64,000 nt of DNA from Paraburkholderia heleia NBRC 101817 (GCF_000739775.1 NZ_BBJH01000006.1:1-64000), one strand, 5' to 3'; numbered from the stretch's first letter, positions 24,399 to 32,948 are shown. The notes: generated from the letters alone by a model not told the origin. Translations and numbers: made by a program.

Positions 24399-25400
24399 TC
24401 ACGCCGCCAACGCGCGCAGCTGATCGAGCAGCGCAGCGGGAATGTCGATGCCCTCGCGCGCCGCGGTGTCGGCGAGACCGGAGCGTCGTTGCCCCGGCAA
24501 CCGTACCTCGGTGTCCTGCAGCATCACTTCGATCAACGCCTCGACGCGCGCAAGATAGGCGGCATGGCCCGCCAGCGCACCTGGATCGATCGCCCAGAAC
24601 AGGTGGCCCACGCGCGACTTCTCGCCCGCTTCGGTCAGGAACGAACCCGCCTCGTAGCCGAAGTTCGCCCCGGCCAGCGCGGCTGCCAGCAATTCGACCA
24701 TGAGCGCGAGCATTGCCCCTTTCGCCCCGCCGAACGGCAGCATCATGCCTTCCAGCGCGGCCTTCGCATCGGTTGTCGGCCGGCCGTCGCGCGAGGTCGC
24801 CCACCCTTCGGGAATCGGCTTGCCTTCGCGGGCGGCCACCATGATCTTGCCGCGCGCGACGTTGGACAACGACAGGTCGATCATCAACGGCGAGCCGTCG
24901 CGGCGTGGAAACACGGCCGCCACGGGGTTGGTGCCGAACACGGCATGCCGCCCGCCCCACGCCGGCATCGCGGCGGGCGTGTTGCTGAACGCAAGCCCCA
25001 CCATGCCGGCCGCGCCGACCGGCTCCAGATGCCAGGCGCCCGCGCCGAGATGGTGGCTGCGCTTCACGCTCACGACCGCACTGCCGTGTTCGCGCGCGCG
25101 GTTCACGAGCGTTTCGACGGCCAGTTCGCAAGCCGGAAACGCCATGCCGTCCGCCGCATCGATCAAGACCGCGGCATGGCGCGACGCGACGACTGACGGG
25201 CTGGCTTTCGCGTCGACACGGCCGTTGCGCAACTGCGCGACATACATCGGCAAACGCGCGACACCGTGCGAAGACAGGCCGCGTTCGTCGGCATAGACGA
25301 GCGCGCGCGCCGTGGCCTGCGCCGTGCGCGGCGTGGCGCCCGCAGCAAGCATCGTGCGCGCGGCCAGGTCGTGAAGATCACCGGACGAGATCCGCGTCAT
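24399..25400 (-). CDS. comC: ComC-like NAD(P)-dependent (R)-sulfolactate / malate-type dehydrogenase
   Basis: A 333-aa dehydrogenase of the Ldh2/MDH2 (L-sulfolactate, L-malate, ureidoglycolate) fold, not the Rossmann-type malate dehydrogenase. Family marks are DERGLSSHGVARLPMYV, SHHLGAGAWHLEP, GMVGLAFSNTPAAMPAWGG, FGTNPVAAVFPR and the downstream KGAMLALMVELLAAAL. The ATG at 25398-25400 is one base after the stop of slcC. In sulfolactate-degrading bacteria a ComC/SlcC pair of opposite stereospecificity inverts the hydroxyl centre through sulfopyruvate; the same arrangement here supports that role. Plain malate- or lactate-type activity is the alternative. Confidence 0.8.
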   Translation of the reverse strand: MTRISSGDLHDLAARTMLAAGATPRTAQATARALVYADERGLSSHGVARLPMYVAQLRNGRVDAKASPSVVASRHAAVLIDAADGMAFPACELAVETLVNRAREHGSAVVSVKRSHHLGAGAWHLEPVGAAGMVGLAFSNTPAAMPAWGGRHAVFGTNPVAAVFPRRDGSPLMIDLSLSNVARGKIMVAAREGKPIPEGWATSRDGRPTTDAKAALEGMMLPFGGAKGAMLALMVELLAAALAGANFGYEAGSFLTEAGEKSRVGHLFWAIDPGALAGHAAYLARVEALIEVMLQDTEVRLPGQRRSGLADTAAREGIDIPAALLDQLRALAA

Positions 25401-25401
25401 A

Positions 25402-26376
25402 TCAGTGTTCCTTCGTTGTCGTTGAGTCATGCTCGCCCGCGAGCAACGCATTCGTCACGCGCGACGCGACCAGCGTGCTCACGCGCTCGTTGGACTGCAC
25501 GGTCAAGCCCGCAATATGCGGCGTGAGGATCAGGTTGGGCGCGCCGGCAAGCGGCGAGCCCGCCTTGAGCGGTTCGTCGGCGAACACATCGAGCGCGGCG
25601 CCGCCCAGGCGGCCTTGCGTCAGCGCTTCGGCCAGCGCGCGTTCGTCGATCACGCCGCCGCGCGACGTATTGATCACGATGGCGTGCGGTTTGAGCCTCT
25701 GCAGTTGCGCCGGGCCGAGCAGATTGCGCGTGCTCTCGACGAGCGGCACGTGAACGGTCACGACGTCGGCAGCGCGCAGTGCGTCGTCAAACGACATGCC
25801 CCGGGTGCCCGTCTCCTGCCAGCAGGCCGCATCCGCCGGAATCTGCGGATCGAAGCCCACGACCTGCATGCCGATGCCGCGCGCCAGCCGCGCGACGAGC
25901 CGCCCAATGCCGCCAAAACCGATCACGGCCATCGTGCCACCCGCCGCTTCACGTCCGTTCGAGAGCGCGGTACGCGGCCACTGCCCTTGCGCGACGGCGG
26001 CGCTCGACAGGTACGCGCCGCGCAGCAGCATCAGCGACGTCGCGATCACATACTCGGCCACGGCTGCCGCGTTGGCGCCCGTGGCAGGAAACACCTGCAC
26101 GCCGCGCTCGCTGCACGCGCCGAGTGCGATATTGTCGAGCCCGACGCCGAGCCGCCCGACCACGGACAAGCGCGGTGCGTCGGCCAGCAGCGCGGCGGTG
26201 ACCTGTGTCCGGTTGCGCACGATCAGCGCGTCGGCGTCCGCCAGCAGACTGCTCAGCCGCTCGGGTTCGTCCACGAGCGACGCGTGTGCGTGCACGTCGA
26301 AATGACGCCGCAGCGATTCCACCGCCGGCGCATCCATGAATTCGCTGATAACGATTTTTTTGCGACCGGTTTTCAA
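25402..26376 (-). CDS. slcC: SlcC-like D-isomer-specific 2-hydroxyacid dehydrogenase
   Basis: A 324-aa NAD-dependent dehydrogenase of the SerA family. The Rossmann motif is VIGFGGIGRLVARLA, the catalytic Arg lies in INTSRGGVIDERAL, and the Glu and His in FADEPLK and LTPHIAGLT. No ACT domain is present, so it is not ordinary regulated SerA. Start TTG 26374-26376 overlaps the TGA of dctA copy 2 and has AGGAG 8 bases upstream. (S)-Sulfolactate dehydrogenase SlcC belongs to this group and pairs with ComC, the next gene. Sequence alone cannot separate it from other hydroxyacid dehydrogenases; the neighbourhood makes the case. Confidence 0.8.
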   Translation of the reverse strand: MKTGRKKIVISEFMDAPAVESLRRHFDVHAHASLVDEPERLSSLLADADALIVRNRTQVTAALLADAPRLSVVGRLGVGLDNIALGACSERGVQVFPATGANAAAVAEYVIATSLMLLRGAYLSSAAVAQGQWPRTALSNGREAAGGTMAVIGFGGIGRLVARLARGIGMQVVGFDPQIPADAACWQETGTRGMSFDDALRAADVVTVHVPLVESTRNLLGPAQLQRLKPHAIVINTSRGGVIDERALAEALTQGRLGGAALDVFADEPLKAGSPLAGAPNLILTPHIAGLTVQSNERVSTLVASRVTNALLAGEHDSTTTKEH

Positions 26377-27713
26377 TTTGGGCGCTCCTGTGCATAAGCG
26401 GGCGCCTTGCTTTCGTTGGCGCTCCCAACCGCTTCGGACTCCATATCGCTCATGCCATGAACGGCGCGCGGCGCGGCCAGCACCTTGCGCGCCGCCTCGG
26501 CGTCGAACACGCCCTCCCAGCGCGCGACCACGATGGTCGCCACCGCGTTGCCGATCATGTTGACGATCGCGCGAATTTCGTTGAGCACGCGGTCGATGCC
26601 GATGATCAGCGTGATGCCGGCAACAGGAATGATGTTGTGGGTGGAGAGCGTGGCCGTGAGCGCCACCAGCGCCGCGCCTGCAACGCCCGCGCCGCCCTTG
26701 GAGGTCAGCAGCAGGATGGCGAGCAGGCCGAGCTGCTGCAGCAGCGACAGATGCGTGTTGGTCGCCTGTGCGATGAAAAGCGACGTCATCGTGAGATAGA
26801 TGGCCGCGCCGTCCAGATTGAACGAATAGCCGGTTGGCAGCACGAGGCCGACGACGGGCTTCGGGCAGCCCAGGCGCTCGAGCTTGTCCATCAGGCGCGG
26901 CAGCACCGATTCCGTGGTCGACGTGCCGAGCACGATCAGCAGCTCCTCGCGCAGATAGTTGAGCAGCGGCCACAAGCCGACGCCGGCCCAGCGACAGATC
27001 GTGCCGAGCACGAGGACGATGAACAGGATGCTGGTGAGATAGAAACAGACGATCAGCAGGCCGAGTTGCTGCAGCGTCCCGATGCCATACTTGCCCACCG
27101 TGAACGCCATCGCGCCGAACGCACCGAGCGGCGCAAGACGCATGATCATTTCGACGATACGCATGAGCGCCTCGCCACTCTGCTCGATCACGCGCGCGAG
27201 GAACCGGCTGCTGCGCGACATGATCGACAACGCTACGCCGAACAGCACGGAAAACAGCAGCACCTGCAGCAGGTTGCCGTGCGCGAACGCACCGACCACC
27301 GAGTTCGGCACGATTTCTTCGAGGAGGCTTTGCGACGCCGCTGCATGCGCTTCGCTTACATAGTGGCTCACGGCCTGCGTGTCGAGCGAAGCCGGATCGA
27401 TATTGAGCCCTTCGCCAGGATGCAGCACGTTCGCCACCACCAGACCGATGACCAGTGCAAGCGTCGTCACGGCTTCGAAATAGACGATTGTCTTGACGCC
27501 CACTCGCCCGACATGCTTGAGGTTTTCCATCCGTGCGATGCCGAGCGACACGGTGCAGAAAATCACCAGCGTAATGAGCATCTTGATCAGGCGAATGAAC
27601 GTGTCGCCCAATGGTTTCATTTCGACGCCGAAATGCGGCCAGAAATAGCCGACGAGAATACCGGCCGCCAGTCCGATCAGGACCTGGGCATAGAGATGTC
27701 TGAGCACGCGCAA
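26373..27713 (-). CDS. DctA-type dicarboxylate:cation symporter, copy 2
   Basis: A 446-aa DAACS carrier related to copy 1 (shared FIRLIKML, TSTTESVLPRLMDKLE, PTGYSFNLDGAAIYLTMTSL, TSKGGAGVAGAALVAL). It keeps the standard DctA motif more fully than copy 1, which has CVAQVICAMF in place of AIYLTMTSLF. Start is TTG 27711-27713 after GGAGGAGA; a GTG two codons on is possible. The 3' end is translationally coupled to slcC. It probably brings in the substrate of SuyAB/SlcC/ComC. Confidence 0.92.
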   Translation of the reverse strand: MRVLRHLYAQVLIGLAAGILVGYFWPHFGVEMKPLGDTFIRLIKMLITLVIFCTVSLGIARMENLKHVGRVGVKTIVYFEAVTTLALVIGLVVANVLHPGEGLNIDPASLDTQAVSHYVSEAHAAASQSLLEEIVPNSVVGAFAHGNLLQVLLFSVLFGVALSIMSRSSRFLARVIEQSGEALMRIVEMIMRLAPLGAFGAMAFTVGKYGIGTLQQLGLLIVCFYLTSILFIVLVLGTICRWAGVGLWPLLNYLREELLIVLGTSTTESVLPRLMDKLERLGCPKPVVGLVLPTGYSFNLDGAAIYLTMTSLFIAQATNTHLSLLQQLGLLAILLLTSKGGAGVAGAALVALTATLSTHNIIPVAGITLIIGIDRVLNEIRAIVNMIGNAVATIVVARWEGVFDAEAARKVLAAPRAVHGMSDMESEAVGSANESKAPAYAQERPN

Positions 27714-27863
27714 GGTGGTGTCTCCTCCACTCGCTGCTGCCTGGTGAAACAGCTTCGCGCACCGTGGGCGGACTTCCGTGGTCCACGTTCGACGGCCATG
27801 CCTGCAAGGCCTTTTGCGCCGCGGCGCGCGCAACTGTCATGGAACTGCGGGGATACTGCATTC

Positions 27864-27890
27864 GCAAGCCCGCCGCACAGGCGGGCTTGC
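27864..27890 (-). other. Strong hairpin between suyB and dctA copy 2
   Basis: Perfect 11-bp stem GCAAGCCCGCC / GGCGGGCTTGC with a 5-base loop, in a 196-base gap inside the operon. There is no T tract on either strand, so it looks like an mRNA-stability or processing element that lets suyAB outrun the downstream genes. Confidence 0.55.
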
Positions 27891-27909
27891 GGGACGTGGC
27901 TTGCGTGGC

Positions 27910-29085
27910 TCAGGCGCTTTCGAACAGACGCGTGAGCACGAACTCGCGATGGCCCAGCGTTTCCGCCGCGGTCCAGCGGCCGTTCGCCGTTGCGAGCATC
28001 GATTCGAGCAGCTTGTCGCCGGCCTGGTCGAGGTTCTGCTCGCGCTGCAGCAGGCCCGACACATCGACGTCGATGTGCTCGCTCATCGTGCGCACGGTGC
28101 GCGGATTCGCGCAGATCTTGATGACCGGCACGATCGGATTGCCGATCACGTTGCCCTGTCCCGTCGGGAAGAAATGCACGGCGAAACCGGAAGCCGCGCA
28201 CAGCGTCACCATCTCCGCCGCCGCCGAAGACGAGTCCATGAACCACAGGCCCGAATGGGTCGGCTCCTCGGCCTTGTCGAGCACGCCGTCCACGCGGCAC
28301 TTCTTGCCGATCTTCTGGATGTTGCCGAGCGCCTTCTCCTCGATCGTGGTCAGGCCGCCGGCGATATTGCCCTTGGTGGGCTGCGACTCCGAGAGGTCGT
28401 CGGTCTTCCAGCGGTTGATCATGTCCTGATAGCGGTCGAACATGAACTGGAAGCGCTCGCGCACCTGGTCGTTTGCGCAACGCGCCGCGACGATCTGCTC
28501 GCCGCCCGTCAGCTCCGACGTCTCGCCGAACACGAGCGTCGTGCCGAGGCCGTAGAGCTTGTCGAACGCATTGCCGACCGTCGGGTTCGCGCCGCAGCCC
28601 GAAGTCGTATCCGACTCGCCGCACTTGGTCGACACCCACAGATCGGCGATCGGGCACGCCTCACGCTCGAGCGTCGTCGCCCACTGCACCATTTCCTTCG
28701 CGGCCTTCGAAGCGCGCATGATCGTGTCATGGTCGCCGTGCAGTTCGATGCCGAAGCCCATCACCGGCTTGCCCGACTTCGCAATGCCGTCCACCACGCG
28801 CTTGGTCCAGCCTTCCTCGATGCCGATGACGATCACGCCGGCCACATTCGGGTTGCAGCCCGCGCCGATCAGCGTACGGAAATGCAGATCGAGGTCCGCG
28901 CCGAACTGGAGGCGGCCGTACGGATGCGGCAGCGCCATGGTGCCCTTGATGTTGTGCTCGACCGCTTGCGCGGCGGCGTTCGACAGGTCGTCGACGGGCA
29001 GGACGATGACGTGGTTACGCACGCCAACGCGGCCGTTCGAGCGGCGATAGCCGCGGAAAAGGGTGTTCTGGTCAATCACGCTCAT
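27910..29085 (-). CDS. suyB: (R)-Sulfolactate sulfo-lyase large subunit (UxaA C-terminal family)
   Basis: A 391-aa (about 42 kDa) protein, the size known for SuyB. It begins [21 protein letters not shown], a UxaA/GarD-family hallmark, and holds the cysteine-rich metal or Fe-S segment [17 protein letters not shown] near residues 160-177. SuyAB removes sulfite from (R)-3-sulfolactate to give pyruvate. Gene order suyA-suyB with a 62-base gap, and the slcC, comC and tauE neighbours, favour a C-S lyase over an altronate or galactarate dehydratase. Substrate breadth is unknown; a bulkier sulfonated hydroxy acid is conceivable. Confidence 0.82.
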   Translation of the reverse strand: MSVIDQNTLFRGYRRSNGRVGVRNHVIVLPVDDLSNAAAQAVEHNIKGTMALPHPYGRLQFGADLDLHFRTLIGAGCNPNVAGVIVIGIEEGWTKRVVDGIAKSGKPVMGFGIELHGDHDTIMRASKAAKEMVQWATTLEREACPIADLWVSTKCGESDTTSGCGANPTVGNAFDKLYGLGTTLVFGETSELTGGEQIVAARCANDQVRERFQFMFDRYQDMINRWKTDDLSESQPTKGNIAGGLTTIEEKALGNIQKIGKKCRVDGVLDKAEEPTHSGLWFMDSSSAAAEMVTLCAASGFAVHFFPTGQGNVIGNPIVPVIKICANPRTVRTMSEHIDVDVSGLLQREQNLDQAGDKLLESMLATANGRWTAAETLGHREFVLTRLFESA

Positions 29086-29146
29086 GGTGTCTCTCTCTGA
29101 ATGGGAGGGGTTCGACTGGCTGGCTCGATCGCCGTGCGACGCGCGG

Positions 29147-29291
29147 CTTACCAGCGCTTCGTCTTGATGTTGTGAACGTGAGCGTGCTCACCCGCCTTGA
29201 TGGGCGCCACCACCTTGCCGATATCGACGCCGTACTTGTAGACGGTGTCGCCCACGGCCATGTCCTTGAGCGCCACCTTGTGACCGATCGG
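29147..29291 (-). repeat. 145-bp exact repeat (partner at 22151-22295)
   Basis: Identical to the 3' part of suyA copy 2, with sharp edges at both ends. See the partner entry for what differs around it. Confidence 0.9.
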
Positions 29292-29498
29292 GATGTCCTG
29301 CTTCGCCGGGACCGTGACGATTTCGTCCTCGTCCATGATCCACGCGTTCAGCTGCGTACCCGCCTTGATGCCCTCGACGACCGCGACACCCACCGTGTCC
29401 TTCGCCTCGTGCAGCACGATGTGAATCGTCCTGCGTGCCGGATCGGCATGGGCCGCCGTTGAATCGGCCTGCTGTGGTGCTTGAGCTGCCTGGCTCAT
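29148..29498 (-). CDS. suyA: (R)-Sulfolactate sulfo-lyase small subunit, copy 1
   Basis: A 116-aa SAF-domain subunit; residues about 24-116 match copy 2, preceded by an Ala/Gln-rich tail of 22 residues that copy 2 lacks. [18 protein letters not shown] and the C-terminal VHNIKTKRW are shared. The ATG at 29496-29498 is chosen because GGAGA lies upstream and no better start exists; CTCATATGAG, a piece of the operator, covers the start codon. It leads the suyA-suyB-dctA-slcC-comC series and has a consensus promoter at 29551-29579. Confidence 0.85.
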   Translation of the reverse strand: MSQAAQAPQQADSTAAHADPARRTIHIVLHEAKDTVGVAVVEGIKAGTQLNAWIMDEDEIVTVPAKQDIPIGHKVALKDMAVGDTVYKYGVDIGKVVAPIKAGEHAHVHNIKTKRW

Positions 29499-29506
29499 AT
29501 GAGTTG
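29494..29506. promoter_or_regulatory. Operator-like CTCATATGAGTTG over the suyA start
   Basis: Contains the half-site ATGAGTTG of the 12147-12166 palindrome, here abutting an inverted CTCAT with no spacer. A regulator bound here would sit on the suyA start codon, downstream of the promoter at 29551-29579, and act as a roadblock. Confidence 0.45.
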
Positions 29507-29550
29507 TCTCCAGTTGGTTCACGGGGGTCTGGCGCGCGGCCATGCTGCGC

Positions 29551-29579
29551 ATCTTAGACACCCAACTCATCCATGTCAA
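29551..29579 (-). promoter_or_regulatory. Sigma-70 promoter for suyAB series
   Basis: On the minus strand TTGACA (29579-29574) and TAAGAT (29556-29551) are separated by 17 bases: a perfect -35 and a 5/6 -10. The operator half-site CAACTCAT (29563-29570) lies in the spacer, so repressor and polymerase should exclude each other. Confidence 0.75.
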
Positions 29580-29666
29580 CCATATCATCTATATGTGTTG
29601 AATCAGCCAGATGGGGTAAAATCGTCCAACAGTCTGGAAGGCACACCAGGAAGGGAGCACAGCGCC

Positions 29667-30452
29667 ATGAACACGTTGAAGAACAGCGTGCCCCAAGCGA
29701 GCGGGGCAGCGAATGCGCCCGTCATCGGGGGTACGCGTTACAAGGAAGTCAAAAACGGCATCCTCGCCGCACTGTCGGCGAAGGAATGGAAAGGCGGCGA
29801 GGCGATACCTTCAGAGAAGCGCCTGTCCGAGCGCTTTGGCGTGTCGATCGGGACGCTGCGCAAGGCGATCGACGAACTCGTGGCGGACAACATTCTCGTG
29901 CGCCATCAGGGGCTCGGCACGTTCGTCGCGCAACATCAGCGCGATCGCTATTTCTTCCGATTTTTCCGCGTCGTGCGCCAGGACGGCGAGAAGAGCTACC
30001 CCACGGTGAGCCTCGTGTCGTTCACGAAGGCCAAGGCCACGCGGGACGTCGCCGCGATTCTCGGCATCGAGCCGAACGCGCGGGTTTTCTCGTTCGTGAA
30101 CCGCCTGGCGCTGCATGGCGAGGCGGTCATGATCGACAGCATCACCGTTGCTGAGGAGCGTTTCGCGGGACTGACCGAAGCTGCATTGCGCGAGCGCCCC
30201 AGCACGCTTTACAACTTCTACCAGGACGCGTTCCACATCAACGTGGTCGGCACCGAAGAACGGTTGCGCGTCGCGACGGCCAACGAGGTCGAGAGTGAGC
30301 TTCTCGAGGTGGCGCCTGGTACACCATTGCTCGAAGTTCGGCGCATTGCCTACTCGTATCATCAGGAACCGGTCGAGCTTCGCATCTCGCACGTGAACAC
30401 CGCGCGCTACGAATACGTCGGTCCTTCCGCTTCACACGAAGAACCGCTCTAG
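29667..30452 (+). CDS. GntR-family regulator with UTRA domain
   Basis: A 261-aa repressor-type regulator. The N-terminal GntR winged helix (about residues 25-90) shows WKGGEAIPSEKRLSERFGVSIGTLRKAIDELVADN in consecutive pieces; the C-terminal UTRA ligand-binding domain runs to about 250 and ends with the usual acid-rich strand region (ELLEVAPGTPLLEVRR). The ATG follows AAGGGAG. It is divergent from suyA and the candidate reader of the ATGAGTTG sites here and at 12147. In sulfolactate clusters a regulator SuyR is common; orthology is not shown. Confidence 0.92.
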   Translation: MNTLKNSVPQASGAANAPVIGGTRYKEVKNGILAALSAKEWKGGEAIPSEKRLSERFGVSIGTLRKAIDELVADNILVRHQGLGTFVAQHQRDRYFFRFFRVVRQDGEKSYPTVSLVSFTKAKATRDVAAILGIEPNARVFSFVNRLALHGEAVMIDSITVAEERFAGLTEAALRERPSTLYNFYQDAFHINVVGTEERLRVATANEVESELLEVAPGTPLLEVRRIAYSYHQEPVELRISHVNTARYEYVGPSASHEEPL

Positions 30453-30507
30453 GTTTTCACGCTGCCGCTGCGCTCGCCCCGCTGGACGGGCGCAGCGTTG
30501 CCGTCGC

Positions 30508-32058
30508 TCAGGCGGCCAGGTGAAACACGCTCACTGTCCTTTCGAGCAGCCTCGCCTGGTCCTGCATGGATTGCGCCGCCGCCGACGCCTGCTCCACGAG
30601 CGCAGCGTTCTGTTGCGTCGCTTCGTCGATCTGGCTGATCGCGCGGTTGACCTGCTCGATACCCTCCGTCTGCTCATGGGTGGCCGCCGAAATCTCGGCC
30701 ATGATGCCGGTCACGCGCCCCACGCTCTCGACGATTTCCGACATCGTCGAACCGGCGCGCGCCACGAGCGCGCTGCCCGTGTCGACCCTCGCCACCGAGT
30801 CGTCGATCAGCGCCTTGATCTCCTTGGCGGCTGCCGCGGAGCGCTGCGCGAGACTGCGAACCTCGGCGGCAACCACCGCGAAGCCGCGTCCCTGCTCGCC
30901 GGCACGCGCCGCCTCGACGGCGGCGTTGAGCGCGAGAATGTTGGTCTGGAAGGCGATACCGTCGATCACGCCGATGATGTCGACGATCTTGCGCGAGGAC
31001 TCGTTGATGGATTTCATCGTGTCCACTACCTCGGAGACCACCGCGCCACCCCTGCCCGCCGCTTCCGACGCCGACGCCGCGAGGTCGTTCGCATGCTGTG
31101 CGTTCGACGCGCTCTGCTGCACCGTCGACGTCAGCTCCTCCATGGACGCAGCCGTCTCCTGCAGCGATGCGGCCTGCTGCTCCGTGCGCGACGACAGGTC
31201 GAGATTGCCCGAGGCGATCTGTTGCGAAGCCGTACTGACCGACGCGGTCGACGCCAGCACGGTGCCGATCACGCCAACGAGGCTCTCCTGCATGCGCTTT
31301 GCAGCCAGGGCAAGCGTGCCGATCTCATTGTGGCCGTGTTCGCCGATGCGCGCGGACAGGTCGCCTTGGGCGACGCGGTCAAGATGCTCGCCCAAGGCTT
31401 GCAGCGGCTTCTGAACGACGCGGGACAGCGCCCGGCGCGCGGCTACCGCGACCACGACGGTGAAAACGAGGCACACCGCGATCATGATCTGGAGGAACGA
31501 CGTCGTGTCGTTCGCGGCTTCCTTCGCCGCGTGGCCGCGTTTGGTGGCACGCTTGACGAACTTGTCCATCTCGTCGTTGAACGCGCGCGATGCCGCGATG
31601 CTTTCGATCGCGCTGATGTGATTGAAGGTGGCCATGTCGTTGGCCGCGAGCGCCTTCTGTTCGTTGCGCACGCAATCGTTCAGCGCGTTGTAGGTCTCGA
31701 CGATACGGCGGGCGAGTTGCTGGTCGTCCGGGTCGGAGCGCGGAATCTTCGCGAACGCCTCGATGCGCGCCTGGCCCTGCGCCAGCCTCGCGTCGACGGT
31801 CTCCGTCAAATTCTTTGCCGCCGCGGTTTCACCGATCTGGGCCGCGCTCTGTGCGGCCGAGATCGACACGCGGGCGCGTTGCGTGGCGGCAAACGCCTCG
31901 CTCACGTCGGTCACTTCGACCGTCGCCTGGCTCATCGCCTCGACCGAGGCCGCAGTCTCACGCACCCCCTTGAGCGCCATGAGATTGCTGACGCCAATCA
32001 CGACGACCAGCAGCGACAGCACTGCGGTCAGGATAGTACTGATCCGGAATTTGCCCAC
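30508..32058 (-). CDS. Methyl-accepting chemotaxis protein
   Basis: A 516-aa transmembrane chemoreceptor. Helix 1 is about residues 8-28, a helical periplasmic sensor (four-helix-bundle type, with no PAS or Cache motif) follows to about 185, then helix 2, a HAMP domain and the signalling hairpin with the invariant tip EIKALIDDS / [41 protein letters not shown] region (in pieces). No CheR-binding pentapeptide is at the end (VFHLAA). Start GTG 32056-32058 has GGGGA upstream. It is beside the acid-catabolism island and could sense one of its substrates, but that is conjecture. Confidence 0.93.
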   Translation of the reverse strand: MGKFRISTILTAVLSLLVVVIGVSNLMALKGVRETAASVEAMSQATVEVTDVSEAFAATQRARVSISAAQSAAQIGETAAAKNLTETVDARLAQGQARIEAFAKIPRSDPDDQQLARRIVETYNALNDCVRNEQKALAANDMATFNHISAIESIAASRAFNDEMDKFVKRATKRGHAAKEAANDTTSFLQIMIAVCLVFTVVVAVAARRALSRVVQKPLQALGEHLDRVAQGDLSARIGEHGHNEIGTLALAAKRMQESLVGVIGTVLASTASVSTASQQIASGNLDLSSRTEQQAASLQETAASMEELTSTVQQSASNAQHANDLAASASEAAGRGGAVVSEVVDTMKSINESSRKIVDIIGVIDGIAFQTNILALNAAVEAARAGEQGRGFAVVAAEVRSLAQRSAAAAKEIKALIDDSVARVDTGSALVARAGSTMSEIVESVGRVTGIMAEISAATHEQTEGIEQVNRAISQIDEATQQNAALVEQASAAAQSMQDQARLLERTVSVFHLAA

Positions 32059-32333
32059 TTCTGTCCCCAAGTGTCAGCTTTTTTTGTGACTGCGGGTAGT
32101 CGCGGTGGGTGGTACCGCTGCGACTACGACCTGCATATCGGCAAGGCGCTCACGACACTTGAGGATCTTTTGATAATCTGACAAAAACAGAACATCCGCC
32201 GGCTCAAGAAAGCATTCTGTCAACTTGCGTAACGCGGGCCCTCGGACAAGCCACGGTTTGGCGCTCGCCACTTTTCCCGATCCGCGCCAGCAAGATATTC
32301 AGGATGCCTTCAGGTATGCGATAGCCACCGGAG

Positions 32334-32948
32334 TCAGTAGCGCGCAAGCTGGCTGCCATTGACCTGCACGCGGTCGCCGGGGCGCAGGTCGCCGGGCGTC
32401 GGCACGTTGAACGCACGGGTTGAGCCGTCGCTCAATTGCACGTCGATCTGGAATCCTGCGGGCTGGCCCATCTGCTGGCCGATCTGGTTGCCTGCATAGG
32501 CTCCGCCGAGCGCGCCGATGACGGTCGCGGCGTCGCGGCCGTGGCCGCCGCCGACCTGATTGCCGAGAACGCCGCCAACCAGCGCGCCGACCACGGTTCC
32601 GGCGATGCCCGAAGCCCCCGTGGCGTTGCTCAACGGCCGGATGCTCGAGATCGTGCCGTACTGCGTTCCGTATTGGTTGCCGTATTGCGGGTTGTTGTAC
32701 TGCGCACCGTACTGACCGTTGCTTTGCGTGTCGTACGGCGGTTGCGGCGCAGGCGGCGGCGCATAGGCGGGTTGCTGCACGGTGCCCGGCTGCGCGTAAG
32801 CGGGCTGGCTATAGGCAGGCGCCGCATACTGGCTCGGGTAGCCTTGCTGCGCGCCGTACGGCGTGTAGCCCGGGGCAACGCATGCGGACAACGACAGACT
32901 GGCTGCCGCGACAAGCGCGGCGGTGAGGGCGGACTGGGTAGAGAGCAT
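32334..32948 (-). CDS. Outer-membrane lipoprotein with glycine-zipper domain
   Basis: A 204-aa lipoprotein. The signal ends in a lipobox (SLSAC, Cys about 23). The next 80 residues are a low-complexity Tyr/Gln/Pro stretch (PAYSQPAYAQPG, YGNQYGTQYG). A glycine-zipper 2TM segment follows (GTVVGALVGGVLGNQVGGGHGRD, AGNQIGQQMG), as in SlyB/OsmB-type proteins. ATG at 32946-32948 is taken since it gives a proper signal peptide. Monocistronic. Probably an envelope-integrity protein. Confidence 0.88.
   Translation of the reverse strand: MLSTQSALTAALVAAASLSLSACVAPGYTPYGAQQGYPSQYAAPAYSQPAYAQPGTVQQPAYAPPPAPQPPYDTQSNGQYGAQYNNPQYGNQYGTQYGTISSIRPLSNATGASGIAGTVVGALVGGVLGNQVGGGHGRDAATVIGALGGAYAGNQIGQQMGQPAGFQIDVQLSDGSTRAFNVPTPGDLRPGDRVQVNGSQLARY

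Noticed and set aside
25402..27867. Apparent 821-aa fusion protein on the minus strand
   Set aside because: The first 500 residues are out-of-frame reading of dctA copy 2; the true dehydrogenase starts at TTG 26376 with its own ribosome site.
27910..29498. Altronate dehydratase (UxaA) split in two
   Set aside because: No uxaB, uxaC, kdgK or other hexuronate gene is near; neighbours and subunit sizes fit SuyAB better. Not fully excluded.
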